7,210 nt of DNA from Reyranella sp. (GCA_030681635.1 JAUXRT010000379.1:1-7210); one strand, 5' to 3'. Positions 1-5,549 are shown, counted from the first letter of the stretch. Made by a program: numbers and translations. The notes: generated by a model from the letters alone, not told the origin.

Positions 1-395
1 ACCATCTCAGGGTACGAGACCCAGTACGGCGCCGGGATGATGACCTCGTCGCCGGGGTTCAGCGTCGCCAGCATGGCGTTGAAGATGATCTGCTTGCCGC
101 CCGAGGTGACGACGGTCTGGCTGGGCTTGTACTCGAGCCCATGGTCGCGCTTCATCTTGGCCACGATCGCCTGGCGCAGCGCCGGTGTGCCCGCGACCGC
201 GGTGTAGCGCGTGTCGTTGGCGTGAATGGCCTTGATCGCCGCTTCCTTGATGTGGTCGGGCGTCGGCATGTCGGGCTCACCGGCAGCCAGGCCGATGACG
301 TCTTTGCCCGCCGCCTTCATCTCCAGGAATTTGCCTTGGGCGGCATTGGTCGGAGAGGGCTTGATACGGCTCAGACGGTCGGCGATGAAAGCCAT
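1..395 (-). CDS. PLP-dependent class I aminotransferase (aspartate aminotransferase type), N-terminal part
   Basis: The visible 131 residues are the N-terminal part of a fold-type I aminotransferase; the gene continues past the left edge. It would move an amino group between an amino acid (probably aspartate or a related one) and a 2-oxo acid using pyridoxal phosphate in the cytosol. Seen: an N-terminus beginning MAFIADRLSRIKPSPT, the GEPDMPTPDHIKEAA segment, the TSGGKQIIF cofactor-phosphate region, and the IIPAPYWVSYPEM segment with the Trp expected to stack near PLP. These match the Ibeta aspartate aminotransferase subgroup common in Alphaproteobacteria. The family motif is usually GEPDFDTP, and here it reads GEPDMPTP. 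The PLP lysine lies outside the window. The ATG at 395-393 is preceded by a strong Shine-Dalgarno, AGAAGGAGG (414-406), 10 nt upstream. Exact substrate cannot be told; a prephenate or aromatic aminotransferase is possible. Confidence 0.93.
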   Translation of the reverse strand, partial: MAFIADRLSRIKPSPTNAAQGKFLEMKAAGKDVIGLAAGEPDMPTPDHIKEAAIKAIHANDTRYTAVAGTPALRQAIVAKMKRDHGLEYKPSQTVVTSGGKQIIFNAMLATLNPGDEVIIPAPYWVSYPEM

Positions 396-414
396 GACGC
401 AGATGCCTCCTTCT

Positions 415-444
415 GGCATTGATAAAGCGGGCATTGAAAAAGCG
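415..444. repeat. Tandem 15-bp direct repeat in the aminotransferase leader
   Basis: Two head-to-tail copies, 415-429 (ggcattgataaagcg) and 430-444 (ggcattgaaaaagcg), differ at one base in 15. They lie just upstream of the aminotransferase Shine-Dalgarno and downstream of a possible promoter, so they would be in the 5' untranslated leader. This could be a slippage duplication or a repeated protein or sRNA binding site. Confidence 0.8.
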
Positions 445-448
445 CGCG

Positions 449-477
449 ACCGTACTGGCGGCAGGCTTTTTCCGCAA
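449..477 (-). promoter_or_regulatory. Possible promoter of the aminotransferase gene
   Basis: On the minus strand TTGCGG (477-472) is followed after exactly 17 nt by TACGGT (454-449). Spacing is ideal but the -10 box is a weak match. Transcription from here would include the 15-bp tandem repeat and the Shine-Dalgarno. This is a pattern match only. Confidence 0.3.
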
Positions 478-553
478 GGCTGCACGCTCTCCGGACGCCG
501 TCGCGAGGGCTATTTCTCGTAGGTTCGCGCCGTACCGGCGTTAATGCCGCGCC

Positions 554-576
554 TGAGCGAGCGTCCCGCTCGCTCA
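554..576. repeat. Perfect 10-bp hairpin after the transglutaminase gene (simple palindromic element)
   Basis: TGAGCGAGCG and CGCTCGCTCA form a perfect 10-bp stem around a 3-nt loop (GGA on the minus strand). It begins 11 nt past the transglutaminase stop codon. No U-tract follows on either strand, so it is not a textbook intrinsic terminator, though it could protect the 3' end of the operon mRNA or aid Rho-dependent termination. Its sequence is related to both ends of the composite element at 3875-3966, which suggests a dispersed repeat family rather than a site private to this gene. Confidence 0.75.
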
Positions 577-586
577 AGTCTTGCTG

Positions 587-1405
587 TCAATCGACGACGC
601 GCACCGAGGCATCGACGCTCATCTTGGCGCCGCCGAATCCGACGCGCCGGCCGCTGACCGGGGCCGCGTCGCGATAGTCGAGGCCCACCGCCAGCCGCAG
701 GCTGTCGCCGTGCGGGCTGATGTTGTTGGCCGGATCGAAGCCCACCCATTCGAGGCCGGGCACCCAGGCCTCCGCCCAGGAATGGCTGGTGCGGCCGACG
801 TGCAGGTCGGGACCGTCGTTGCGCAGATAGCCGCTGACGTAGCGCGCCGGCACGCCGAGCCTTCGGCAGCAGGCGATGAAGGCGTGCGCCTGGTCCTGCG
901 CGATGCCGGCGCCGCGCGCCAAGGCCTCGATGGCGGTGGTGTCGACGGTGGAGACGCCGGTCTTGTAGACGATGCGTTTGCCGACGCGCTCCATGACCTC
1001 GTGCAGGACCGCGACGCGCTCTGCGGTGTCGGCGGCCCGCTCGGCCAGGCCCTCGATCACCGGGTCGAAACCGGCGTCGTGCCGGGCGAGGCCGGTGTTG
1101 CGCAGCCAGAACGGGGCCGGAAGCGTCGGCGTCTCGACATAGCGCAGCCACTGCTCGGTGCCGCTGTGTTCGTAGACGCCGTGCACCGTGATCTCGACGC
1201 TGTCGTGACGGTAGGCCGCCGAGAAAGTCGTGACCTGGTTGCCGTGCCCGTCGACCCATTCGGAGCGCTTGCCCGGCCCCTCGATGCGCCAGGAGACGAT
1301 GCGCTGGCCCGCGGCGGGCTTAGGCGTGAGCCGCACGTCGTGGATCGAATGGCCACTGGGCTGGTCGAACTCGAAGTGTGTCGTATGGTCGATGGTGAAG
1401 CGCAT
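587..1405 (-). CDS. Transglutaminase-like protein lacking the catalytic cysteine
   Basis: The 272-residue protein has a bacterial transglutaminase-like N-terminal beta domain (about 1-85) followed by a transglutaminase/papain-like core (about 120-235). Active relatives carry GVCQDHAH, with Cys as nucleophile. Here the matching segment is GIAQDQAH and the cysteine position is Ala169 (codon GCG at 901-899). The other two triad positions remain: His208 in TSHSWAEAW and Asp224 in WVGFDPANN. The conserved ARYVSGYL and GLDYRDAAPVSG stretches are also intact, so the fold appears maintained and the reading frame undamaged. Cys179 and Cys180 lie ten residues further on and are unlikely replacements. 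The ATG is 3 nt after the alpha-E stop, so the two are probably translationally coupled. The inference is a pseudoenzyme: a binding, scaffold or regulatory subunit of the ATP-grasp/alpha-E cassette. A sequencing error is unlikely, since Cys TGC to Ala GCG needs two base changes. Confidence 0.93.
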   Translation of the reverse strand: MRFTIDHTTHFEFDQPSGHSIHDVRLTPKPAAGQRIVSWRIEGPGKRSEWVDGHGNQVTTFSAAYRHDSVEITVHGVYEHSGTEQWLRYVETPTLPAPFWLRNTGLARHDAGFDPVIEGLAERAADTAERVAVLHEVMERVGKRIVYKTGVSTVDTTAIEALARGAGIAQDQAHAFIACCRRLGVPARYVSGYLRNDGPDLHVGRTSHSWAEAWVPGLEWVGFDPANNISPHGDSLRLAVGLDYRDAAPVSGRRVGFGGAKMSVDASVRVVD

Positions 1406-1408
1406 GGC

Positions 1409-2341
1409 TCAATCCAGCAGGAACTGGCGGCCGATTTCATCGGAGAGCGTGGCGATGTCGTCGCGCACGCCGCCCAGGAACTTGGCCAGGCCGATCTCGA
1501 AAATCTGGTCGACGCGCGCGTAGCGCAGCCGTGCGTGCAGCTCGCCGGCCAGCCGGTCGGCCTCGCCGCGGGTGCCGTAGGCGTCGGCCAGCTCGCGCAT
1601 GCTGAGGTCGACCATCCACAGGCAATGGTGCACCGAGCGCGGCACGTCGCGGCGCAGCATCATCAGTTCGGCCACCTTCACCGGGTCGAGCGCGCTGCGA
1701 TAGATGCGGCGGTAGGTGCGGACGGCGCCGATGCAGGCCAGCACCTCCGACCAGGCGAAATAGTCGGGCTTGTCGGCATGCGGATTACCGTCGGGGCGCA
1801 GCAGGTGAAACTTCACGTCGACGATGCGGGCGGTGTTGTCGCCGCGCTCGAGGAAGGCGCCGAGCTGGAGGAAATTGTAGGCCTCGTCGCGCAGCAAGGT
1901 GACCTGTGCCGCGCCAAAAATCATCACCGCCTGCTTCTTCACCGTCTCGATCAGCGCGCCGCGGTCGAGCGTGGCGCGGTCGCCGCGCAGGCGCGTGCTG
2001 AGCTCCAGCCACAGCCCGTTCAGGCTTTCCCAGACATCGACGGTGATGTTGTTGCGTTCCTCGCGGGCGTTGCTGCGGGCGGCCGAGATCGAACTCACGA
2101 TCGAGGAGGGGTTGCTCTCGTCCAGCACCAGGAAGTCGATGAGGCTGGCGAGGCGCCCGCCCTGCTGCTGGGTCTGGCGGAACTCGTCCTCCATGCCGAA
2201 GATCGCCGCAACGCCCGCGGCCTCCTCGCCACGCGACTGCAGCGCCATCCGCTGCGTGGCTTCGATCAGCCGCGCCGTCGACTTGGCGCGCTGCAGGTAG
2301 CGGCCCATCCAATAGAGGTTCTTGGCGGTGCTGCTCAGCAT
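1409..2341 (-). CDS. Alpha-E domain protein (DUF403)
   Basis: A 310-residue, helix-rich alpha-E family protein, usual family length 300-320. Alpha-E proteins are nearly always encoded beside circularly permuted ATP-grasp enzymes and transglutaminase-like proteins; their biochemical role is unknown, with a part in peptide-like product synthesis predicted. Seen: the hallmark N-terminus MLSSTAKNLYWMGRYLQRA, RGDNTARIVDVKFHLL in the middle, and RRIYRSALDPVKVAELMMLRRDVPRSVHHCL toward the C-terminal half. The usual N-terminal motif reads ERAE, and here it is QRAK (Gln17, Lys20), so both acidic residues are lost. The ATG at 2341 is chosen because the family begins at MLS; a GTG at 2356 would add five residues. 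Its Shine-Dalgarno is weak, which fits coupling to the ATP-grasp gene ending 34 nt upstream. The stop is 3 nt before the transglutaminase start. Confidence 0.94.
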   Translation of the reverse strand: MLSSTAKNLYWMGRYLQRAKSTARLIEATQRMALQSRGEEAAGVAAIFGMEDEFRQTQQQGGRLASLIDFLVLDESNPSSIVSSISAARSNAREERNNITVDVWESLNGLWLELSTRLRGDRATLDRGALIETVKKQAVMIFGAAQVTLLRDEAYNFLQLGAFLERGDNTARIVDVKFHLLRPDGNPHADKPDYFAWSEVLACIGAVRTYRRIYRSALDPVKVAELMMLRRDVPRSVHHCLWMVDLSMRELADAYGTRGEADRLAGELHARLRYARVDQIFEIGLAKFLGGVRDDIATLSDEIGRQFLLD

Positions 2342-2375
2342 CGCCGCACCGTCCACTCGCTCATGAAAGACTTCG

Positions 2376-3800
2376 TCATGGCGCCAGCACCCAGGTGTCC
2401 TTGGTGCCGCCGCCCTGGCTCGAATTGACGACCAGCGATCCCTCTTTCAGCGCCACGCGCGTCAGCCCGCCGGGAATGATGGTGATCTTGCGCCCCGACA
2501 ACACATAGGGGCGGAGATCGACATGGCGTGGCGCCACGCCCTGGCCGACGAAGGTCGGGCAGGTCGAGAGCGCCAGGGTCGGCTGGGCGATGTAATTGTC
2601 CGGCCGCGCCCGCACCAGGCGGGCGAAGTCCTCGATCTCGGCCTTGCTCGACGTCGGCCCGACCAGCATGCCCTTGCCGCCGGAGCCGTGCACTTCCTTC
2701 ACGACCAGCTCGGGCAGGTGCTCGAGCACGTACTTGTGCTCGTCCGGCCTGTCGCAGCGCCAGGTCGGGACGTTCTGCAGGATCGGCGCCTCGCCGAGAT
2801 AGAAGCGGATCATCTCGGGCACGTAGGTGTAGGTCGACTTGTCGTCGGCGACGCCGTTGCCCAGCGCATTCACGATATTGACCCGGCCGGCGCGCAAGGC
2901 GCCCAGCAGGCCCGCGACGCCCAGGAAGGAATCCGGCCGCATCGCCAGCGGATCGAGGAAGGCATCGTCGACGCGGCGATAGATGACGTCGACCCGCTGC
3001 GGCCCGCGCGGCGTGCGCATGTAGACGCGGCCCTCGTCCACGAAGAGATCCGAGCCCTCGCACAGGTCGATGCCCATCTCGTCGGCCAGGAAGGCATGCT
3101 CGAAATAGGCGCTGTTGAAGTGGCCCGGGGTCAGCAGCACGACCGTGGGCTCGGCGTCGTCGCTGAACGACACCGACCGCAGCGTCGCCAGCAGCTCCTC
3201 CGAATAGTCGGCGACCGGCAGCACCCGCATGGCCGAGAACAGCTCGGGCGCCAGCCGCATCATGACCTCGCGATTCTCCAGCACGTAGGAGACGCCCGAC
3301 GGCGTGCGGACATTGTCTTCGAGAACGTAGAAGTCCTTTTCGCCGACCCGTACGAGATCGATGCCGGCGATGTGTGCGTGGACGCCGCCGGGCAGGGTGA
3401 GGCCCTGCGCCATCGGCACGAATTCGCCGTTCATCAGGATCTGCGTCTCGGGGATCACGCCGGCGCGGCAGATCTCGCGGGCCCCGTAGGCATCGACGAG
3501 AAAGGCGTTGAGCGCTTTTACCCGCTGGACCAGGCCCTTGTGCAGATACTCCCATTCGTCCCAGGCGATGACTCGCGGAATGATGTCGAAGGGGATCGTG
3601 GCCTCATGGCCGTCGACGGCGCCGTAGGCGCCGAAGGTGATGCCGTGGCGGCGGTAGAACTGGTCGACCTCGTGGCGCGTCGCCGCGACCCGCTCGGGCG
3701 ACGTGCGCGCGAGCCAGTTCGCGACACCGCGGTAGGGCGCACGGACCGAGTCTCCGGTTCCGGTCCCGGAGTTCATTTCGTCAAATGCCTTGGCGGCCAT
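2376..3800 (-). CDS. Circularly permuted ATP-grasp protein, type 2 (DUF404/DUF407)
   Basis: A 474-residue, full-length circularly permuted ATP-grasp enzyme, predicted to activate a carboxylate as an acyl phosphate with ATP and join it to an amine. The natural substrate is not known. Seen, numbering from the ATG: IPFDIIPRVI with WDEWEYLHKGLVQRVKALN (about 70-100), LEDNVRTPSGVSYVLENR (160-177), the nucleotide-binding glycine loop VVKEVHGSGGKGM (366-378), AQPTLALSTCPTF, APRHVDLRPY (423-432) and the C-terminal SSQGGGTKDTW (460-470). All key motifs look intact, unlike its two partners. The ATG at 3800 is preceded at 8 nt by GGGGGTGA (3816-3809), a 7/8 match to the ideal Shine-Dalgarno; an in-frame GTG at 3827 overlaps a -10-like TATAAG and is less likely. 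It is the first gene of the three-gene operon. Confidence 0.95.
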   Translation of the reverse strand: MAAKAFDEMNSGTGTGDSVRAPYRGVANWLARTSPERVAATRHEVDQFYRRHGITFGAYGAVDGHEATIPFDIIPRVIAWDEWEYLHKGLVQRVKALNAFLVDAYGAREICRAGVIPETQILMNGEFVPMAQGLTLPGGVHAHIAGIDLVRVGEKDFYVLEDNVRTPSGVSYVLENREVMMRLAPELFSAMRVLPVADYSEELLATLRSVSFSDDAEPTVVLLTPGHFNSAYFEHAFLADEMGIDLCEGSDLFVDEGRVYMRTPRGPQRVDVIYRRVDDAFLDPLAMRPDSFLGVAGLLGALRAGRVNIVNALGNGVADDKSTYTYVPEMIRFYLGEAPILQNVPTWRCDRPDEHKYVLEHLPELVVKEVHGSGGKGMLVGPTSSKAEIEDFARLVRARPDNYIAQPTLALSTCPTFVGQGVAPRHVDLRPYVLSGRKITIIPGGLTRVALKEGSLVVNSSQGGGTKDTWVLAP

Positions 3801-3808
3801 CCGGCGTT

Positions 3809-3816
3809 TCACCCCC
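3809..3816 (-). promoter_or_regulatory. Shine-Dalgarno that decides the ATP-grasp start
   Basis: GGGGGTGA on the minus strand is 8 nt upstream of the ATG at 3800. It supports that start over the in-frame GTG at 3827. Confidence 0.65.
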
Positions 3817-3838
3817 TGTCGAATCACCTTATAAGCAC

Positions 3839-3865
3839 TCAGCGGGCCAACAACGCGCCCGCTGA
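3839..3865. promoter_or_regulatory. 27-bp inverted repeat upstream of the ATP-grasp operon (operator or hairpin)
   Basis: TCAGCGGGC (3839-3847) and GCCCGCTGA (3857-3865) are perfect 9-bp arms around a 9-nt spacer. The repeat lies just upstream of a -10-like TTATAAG on the minus strand (3835-3829), where a -35 box would be expected. No good -35 is seen at normal spacing (TTGTTG is present but only 14 nt away). The placement fits a repressor or activator site for the ATP-grasp operon. It could equally be one more palindrome of the neighbouring cluster. Confidence 0.5.
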
Positions 3866-3891
3866 TGGCGACAGTGAGCGCGCGGGACGCG

Positions 3892-3926
3892 CGCGGTCCG
3901 GAAGACTCATGATCTTCCGGACCGCG
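3892..3926. repeat. 14-bp perfect stem-loop inside the composite element
   Basis: CGCGGTCCGGAAGA (3892-3905) and TCTTCCGGACCGCG (3913-3926) are exact reverse complements around the 7-nt loop CTCATGA. No T-tract follows on either strand, so it is not a standard terminator. Confidence 0.85.
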
Positions 3927-3935
3927 AGCCTCACA

Positions 3936-3955
3936 GGGCGGAGGTTACTCCGCCC
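3936..3955. repeat. 8-bp perfect stem-loop inside the composite element
   Basis: GGGCGGAG (3936-3943) and CTCCGCCC (3948-3955) pair perfectly around a GTTA loop. It follows the 14-bp hairpin by 9 nt and lies in the leader region of the reductase gene. Confidence 0.8.
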
Positions 3956-4013
3956 GAGCTCGCTCATGGGACGAAATGACCTCATGCCGAGGCGGGTTTG
4001 CGGAGGGAACAGC

Positions 4014-5003
4014 GTGAAGCAGGTGCTGATCGACGGCTACGGGACGCCTTGGGAGGTCGCGCGCTGCGCCGAGGTGCCGGATGTCGGCGAACCCGGCCCC
4101 GATGAAGTCGTCTTCGACGTCCTGGCCTTTCCGATCAACCCCGCCGACATGTGGTTCTGCAAGGGAAGCTATCGCCTAAAACCGCCGCTGCCGGCGACGC
4201 CGGGCGCGGAATGCGTCGGCCGCGTGGTCGCGGTCGGCGCCGCGGTGCGCCATGTTGCCCAGGGCGATCTTGTGATCAACCTGCAGCGTGAGAACTGGAC
4301 ACAGCGCCGGCGCGTGAAGGGCGACGATGCCATTCCGTTGCCACCCGGCATCGACCTCCGGCAGGCCGCCATGGTGCGGATCAATCCGCCCACCGCGCAG
4401 CTCATGCTGTCCGACTTCGTCGACCTCAAGGCCGGTGACTGGGTCATCCAGAATGTCGCCAACTCGGCGGTCGGCCGGCTGCTGATCGTGCTGGCGAAGC
4501 AACGCGGCCTGCGCACCGTCAATGTCGTGCGCCGCGCCGACCTCGCGGGTGAGCTGAAGGCGCTGGGCGCCGACCTCGTGATCGTCGACGGCGACGATCT
4601 TGCGGCCCGGGTCGCCGCGGTAACGGGCGACGCCAACATCAGGCTCGGCGTCGAGGCGATCGGCGGTGCCGCGACCGGACGCATCGTCGACTGCGTCGCG
4701 ACCGATGCCACGGTGGTGCACTACGGTTCGATGAGCGGCGAGGACCCGAAGGTCGGGCGCAGCAACTTCATCTATCGCGGTGTGAAACTCACCGGCTTCA
4801 TGCTGGGGCGTGGGCTCGCCAAGCGCAGTCCCGAAAAGATCCGCGCCATCTACGCCGATCTCGCGGGCCAGGTCATGGCCGGCACGCTCAGCGCGCCGGT
4901 GGACACGATCTATCCGATAGAGAAGATCCAGGAGGCGCTGGCGCACGCCGACAAGGGCGGACGCAACGGCAAGATCCTGGTGAGCCCCAACTCGGCGATT
5001 TGA
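4014..5003 (+). CDS. MECR-like medium-chain dehydrogenase/reductase (probable NADPH-dependent enoyl reductase or quinone oxidoreductase)
   Basis: A 329-residue zinc-free medium-chain dehydrogenase/reductase closest in pattern to mitochondrial trans-2-enoyl-ACP/CoA reductase (MECR/Etr1). Seen: the GroES-like N-terminal half with FPINPADMWFCKGSYRLKPP (Tyr53 aligns with the catalytic Tyr of MECR) and ATPGAECVGRVVAVG; then INPPTAQLMLSDF, the Rossmann segment GDWVIQNVANSAVGRLL (141-157), and TVNVVRRADL, where Arg173-Arg174 suit NADPH 2'-phosphate binding. Zinc-ligand cysteines are absent. Family knowledge makes reduction of an activated C=C bond likely; the true substrate is open. The start is GTG at 4014, with GGAGGG (4002-4007) 6 nt upstream and a protein start (MKQVLIDGYG) that fits the family. 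In-frame ATGs at 3966 and 3984 lack such a site, and the first sits in the repeat. The NTF2-like gene follows after 31 nt. Confidence 0.9.
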   Translation: MKQVLIDGYGTPWEVARCAEVPDVGEPGPDEVVFDVLAFPINPADMWFCKGSYRLKPPLPATPGAECVGRVVAVGAAVRHVAQGDLVINLQRENWTQRRRVKGDDAIPLPPGIDLRQAAMVRINPPTAQLMLSDFVDLKAGDWVIQNVANSAVGRLLIVLAKQRGLRTVNVVRRADLAGELKALGADLVIVDGDDLAARVAAVTGDANIRLGVEAIGGAATGRIVDCVATDATVVHYGSMSGEDPKVGRSNFIYRGVKLTGFMLGRGLAKRSPEKIRAIYADLAGQVMAGTLSAPVDTIYPIEKIQEALAHADKGGRNGKILVSPNSAI

Positions 5004-5034
5004 GGGGGCGGTTTAAGCGAAGGAGAAGAGAGAG

Positions 5035-5415
5035 ATGAGTTCCGACGTCGCGGCAATCGAGAAGGTACTGCAGGTCTATTTCGACGGCCTCTATGAGGGT
5101 GACACAAAGAAGCTCGGCGAGGCGTTCCATCCCGCCTCGCATCTCTACGCTGCCGGCGGTGACGGCAAGGCCGCCGACTTGCCGCGCGCCGACTGGCTCA
5201 AGGCGGTGGAGAGTCGCCCGTCGGGCAAGTCCCAGGGCAGCGCGCGGGCCGATCGCATCGTGTCGATCGACCTTTCCGGCCCGACCACGGCTTTCGCCAA
5301 GGTCGAATGCCAGATCCCGCCACGTTACTTCACGGACTACCTGACGCTGCTCAAGGTCGACGGCCGCTGGCAGGTCATCGCCAAGGCGTATCACACGGTG
5401 ACGCGGGAGGGGTGA
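5035..5415 (+). CDS. Small NTF2-like protein (putative lumazine-binding family)
   Basis: A 126-residue single-domain protein of the NTF2/SnoaL-like superfamily, closest in pattern to the putative lumazine-binding group. Seen: an N-terminal helix pair with VLQVYFDGLYEGDTKKLGEAFHP, then LYAAGGDGKAADLPRADWLKAVESRP, SIDLSGPTTAFAKVECQIPP, and the C-terminal strands YFTDYLTLLKVDGRWQVIAKAYHTV. The last segment is typical of this fold. No signal peptide is present, so it is cytosolic. The fold makes a conical pocket used either for small-molecule binding or for catalysis; nothing here shows which. AAGGAG (5020-5025) sits 9 nt before the ATG. It lies 31 nt after the reductase, so co-transcription is likely, and it could act on the same or a linked metabolite. 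The terminator at 5514-5549 is the first one downstream. Confidence 0.88.
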   Translation: MSSDVAAIEKVLQVYFDGLYEGDTKKLGEAFHPASHLYAAGGDGKAADLPRADWLKAVESRPSGKSQGSARADRIVSIDLSGPTTAFAKVECQIPPRYFTDYLTLLKVDGRWQVIAKAYHTVTREG

Positions 5416-5447
5416 CGCGCGAGGGCTGAAATCGCCGGCAGGTAAAG

Positions 5448-5476
5448 TTGCAGGTTCAGCAGGTTTCGTGCTAGTT
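5448..5476 (+). promoter_or_regulatory. Possible promoter for the candidate small RNA
   Basis: TTGCAG (5448-5453) and CTAGTT (5471-5476) are separated by exactly 17 nt, resembling the alphaproteobacterial housekeeping pattern. The predicted start is near 5483, immediately before two stem-loops. Confidence 0.4.
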
Positions 5477-5482
5477 TTCAGC

Positions 5483-5549
5483 TATTGTCGGAGCCCTTGC
5501 GGGCACTGACAGCAACGCCCGGACGGTCTCCCGTTCCGGGCGTTTTCTA
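5483..5549 (+). ncRNA. Candidate small RNA of about 67 nt ending in an intrinsic terminator
   Basis: Two adjacent stem-loops occupy the whole predicted transcript. The first (5486-5511) pairs TGTCGG with CTGACA (one G-U), then after an A/A mismatch GCCC with GGGC around a TTGC loop. The second (5514-5544) is the terminator stem, followed by a U-rich tail. A promoter-like site stands at proper distance upstream and there is no reading frame inside. No known RNA family was recognised. It may instead be only the structured 3' end of the reductase/NTF2-like mRNA, or a 3'-UTR-derived sRNA. Confidence 0.42.
5514..5549 (+). terminator. Rho-independent terminator
   Basis: AACGCCCGGA (5514-5523) pairs perfectly with TCCGGGCGTT (5535-5544). 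The stem continues as CGG/CCG after a single bulged T, closes on a TCTC loop, and is followed by TTCT. It ends transcription of the upstream plus-strand operon, of the candidate small RNA, or of both. Confidence 0.85.

Larger units (their letters stand above)
3875..3966. repeat. Composite palindromic element with inverted ends
   Basis: The segment begins TGAGCGCGC and ends GCTCGCTCA, which are inverted copies of each other at 8 of 9 bases. Inside are a GGA-loop hairpin (stem GCGCGCG/CGCGCGC, 3878-3894), a 14-bp perfect hairpin (3892-3926) and an 8-bp perfect hairpin (3936-3955). Both ends also match the simple hairpin at 554-576. No transposase or open reading frame of its own is visible. It looks like a non-autonomous, REP/MITE-like intergenic repeat. 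It occupies most of the gap between the divergent ATP-grasp and reductase genes. Confidence 0.6.

Noticed and set aside
554..576. Hairpin as an intrinsic terminator of the ATP-grasp operon
   Set aside because: No U-tract follows on either strand, and its sequence recurs in the 3875-3966 element, so it was called a palindromic repeat.
581..2428. Very long plus-strand open frame (615 codons)
   Set aside because: It is antisense to the transglutaminase-like and alpha-E genes, which match families throughout. Stop codons are rare by chance in such GC-rich DNA, and the translation is low-complexity with no recognisable motif.
2335..3555. Long minus-strand frame within the ATP-grasp gene
   Set aside because: Different frame of the same strand, Arg/Pro-rich translation without motifs; the ATP-grasp frame explains this DNA fully.
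3909..3911. ATG in the loop of the 14-bp hairpin as the start of the reductase
   Set aside because: In frame but without a Shine-Dalgarno, inside a repeat, and it would add 35 non-homologous residues.
2523..4013. Upstream part of the plus-strand frame that ends in the reductase
   Set aside because: The frame happens to be open across the antisense of the ATP-grasp gene and the repeat region. The reductase family begins at 4014, which has a Shine-Dalgarno, so no fusion protein is supported.
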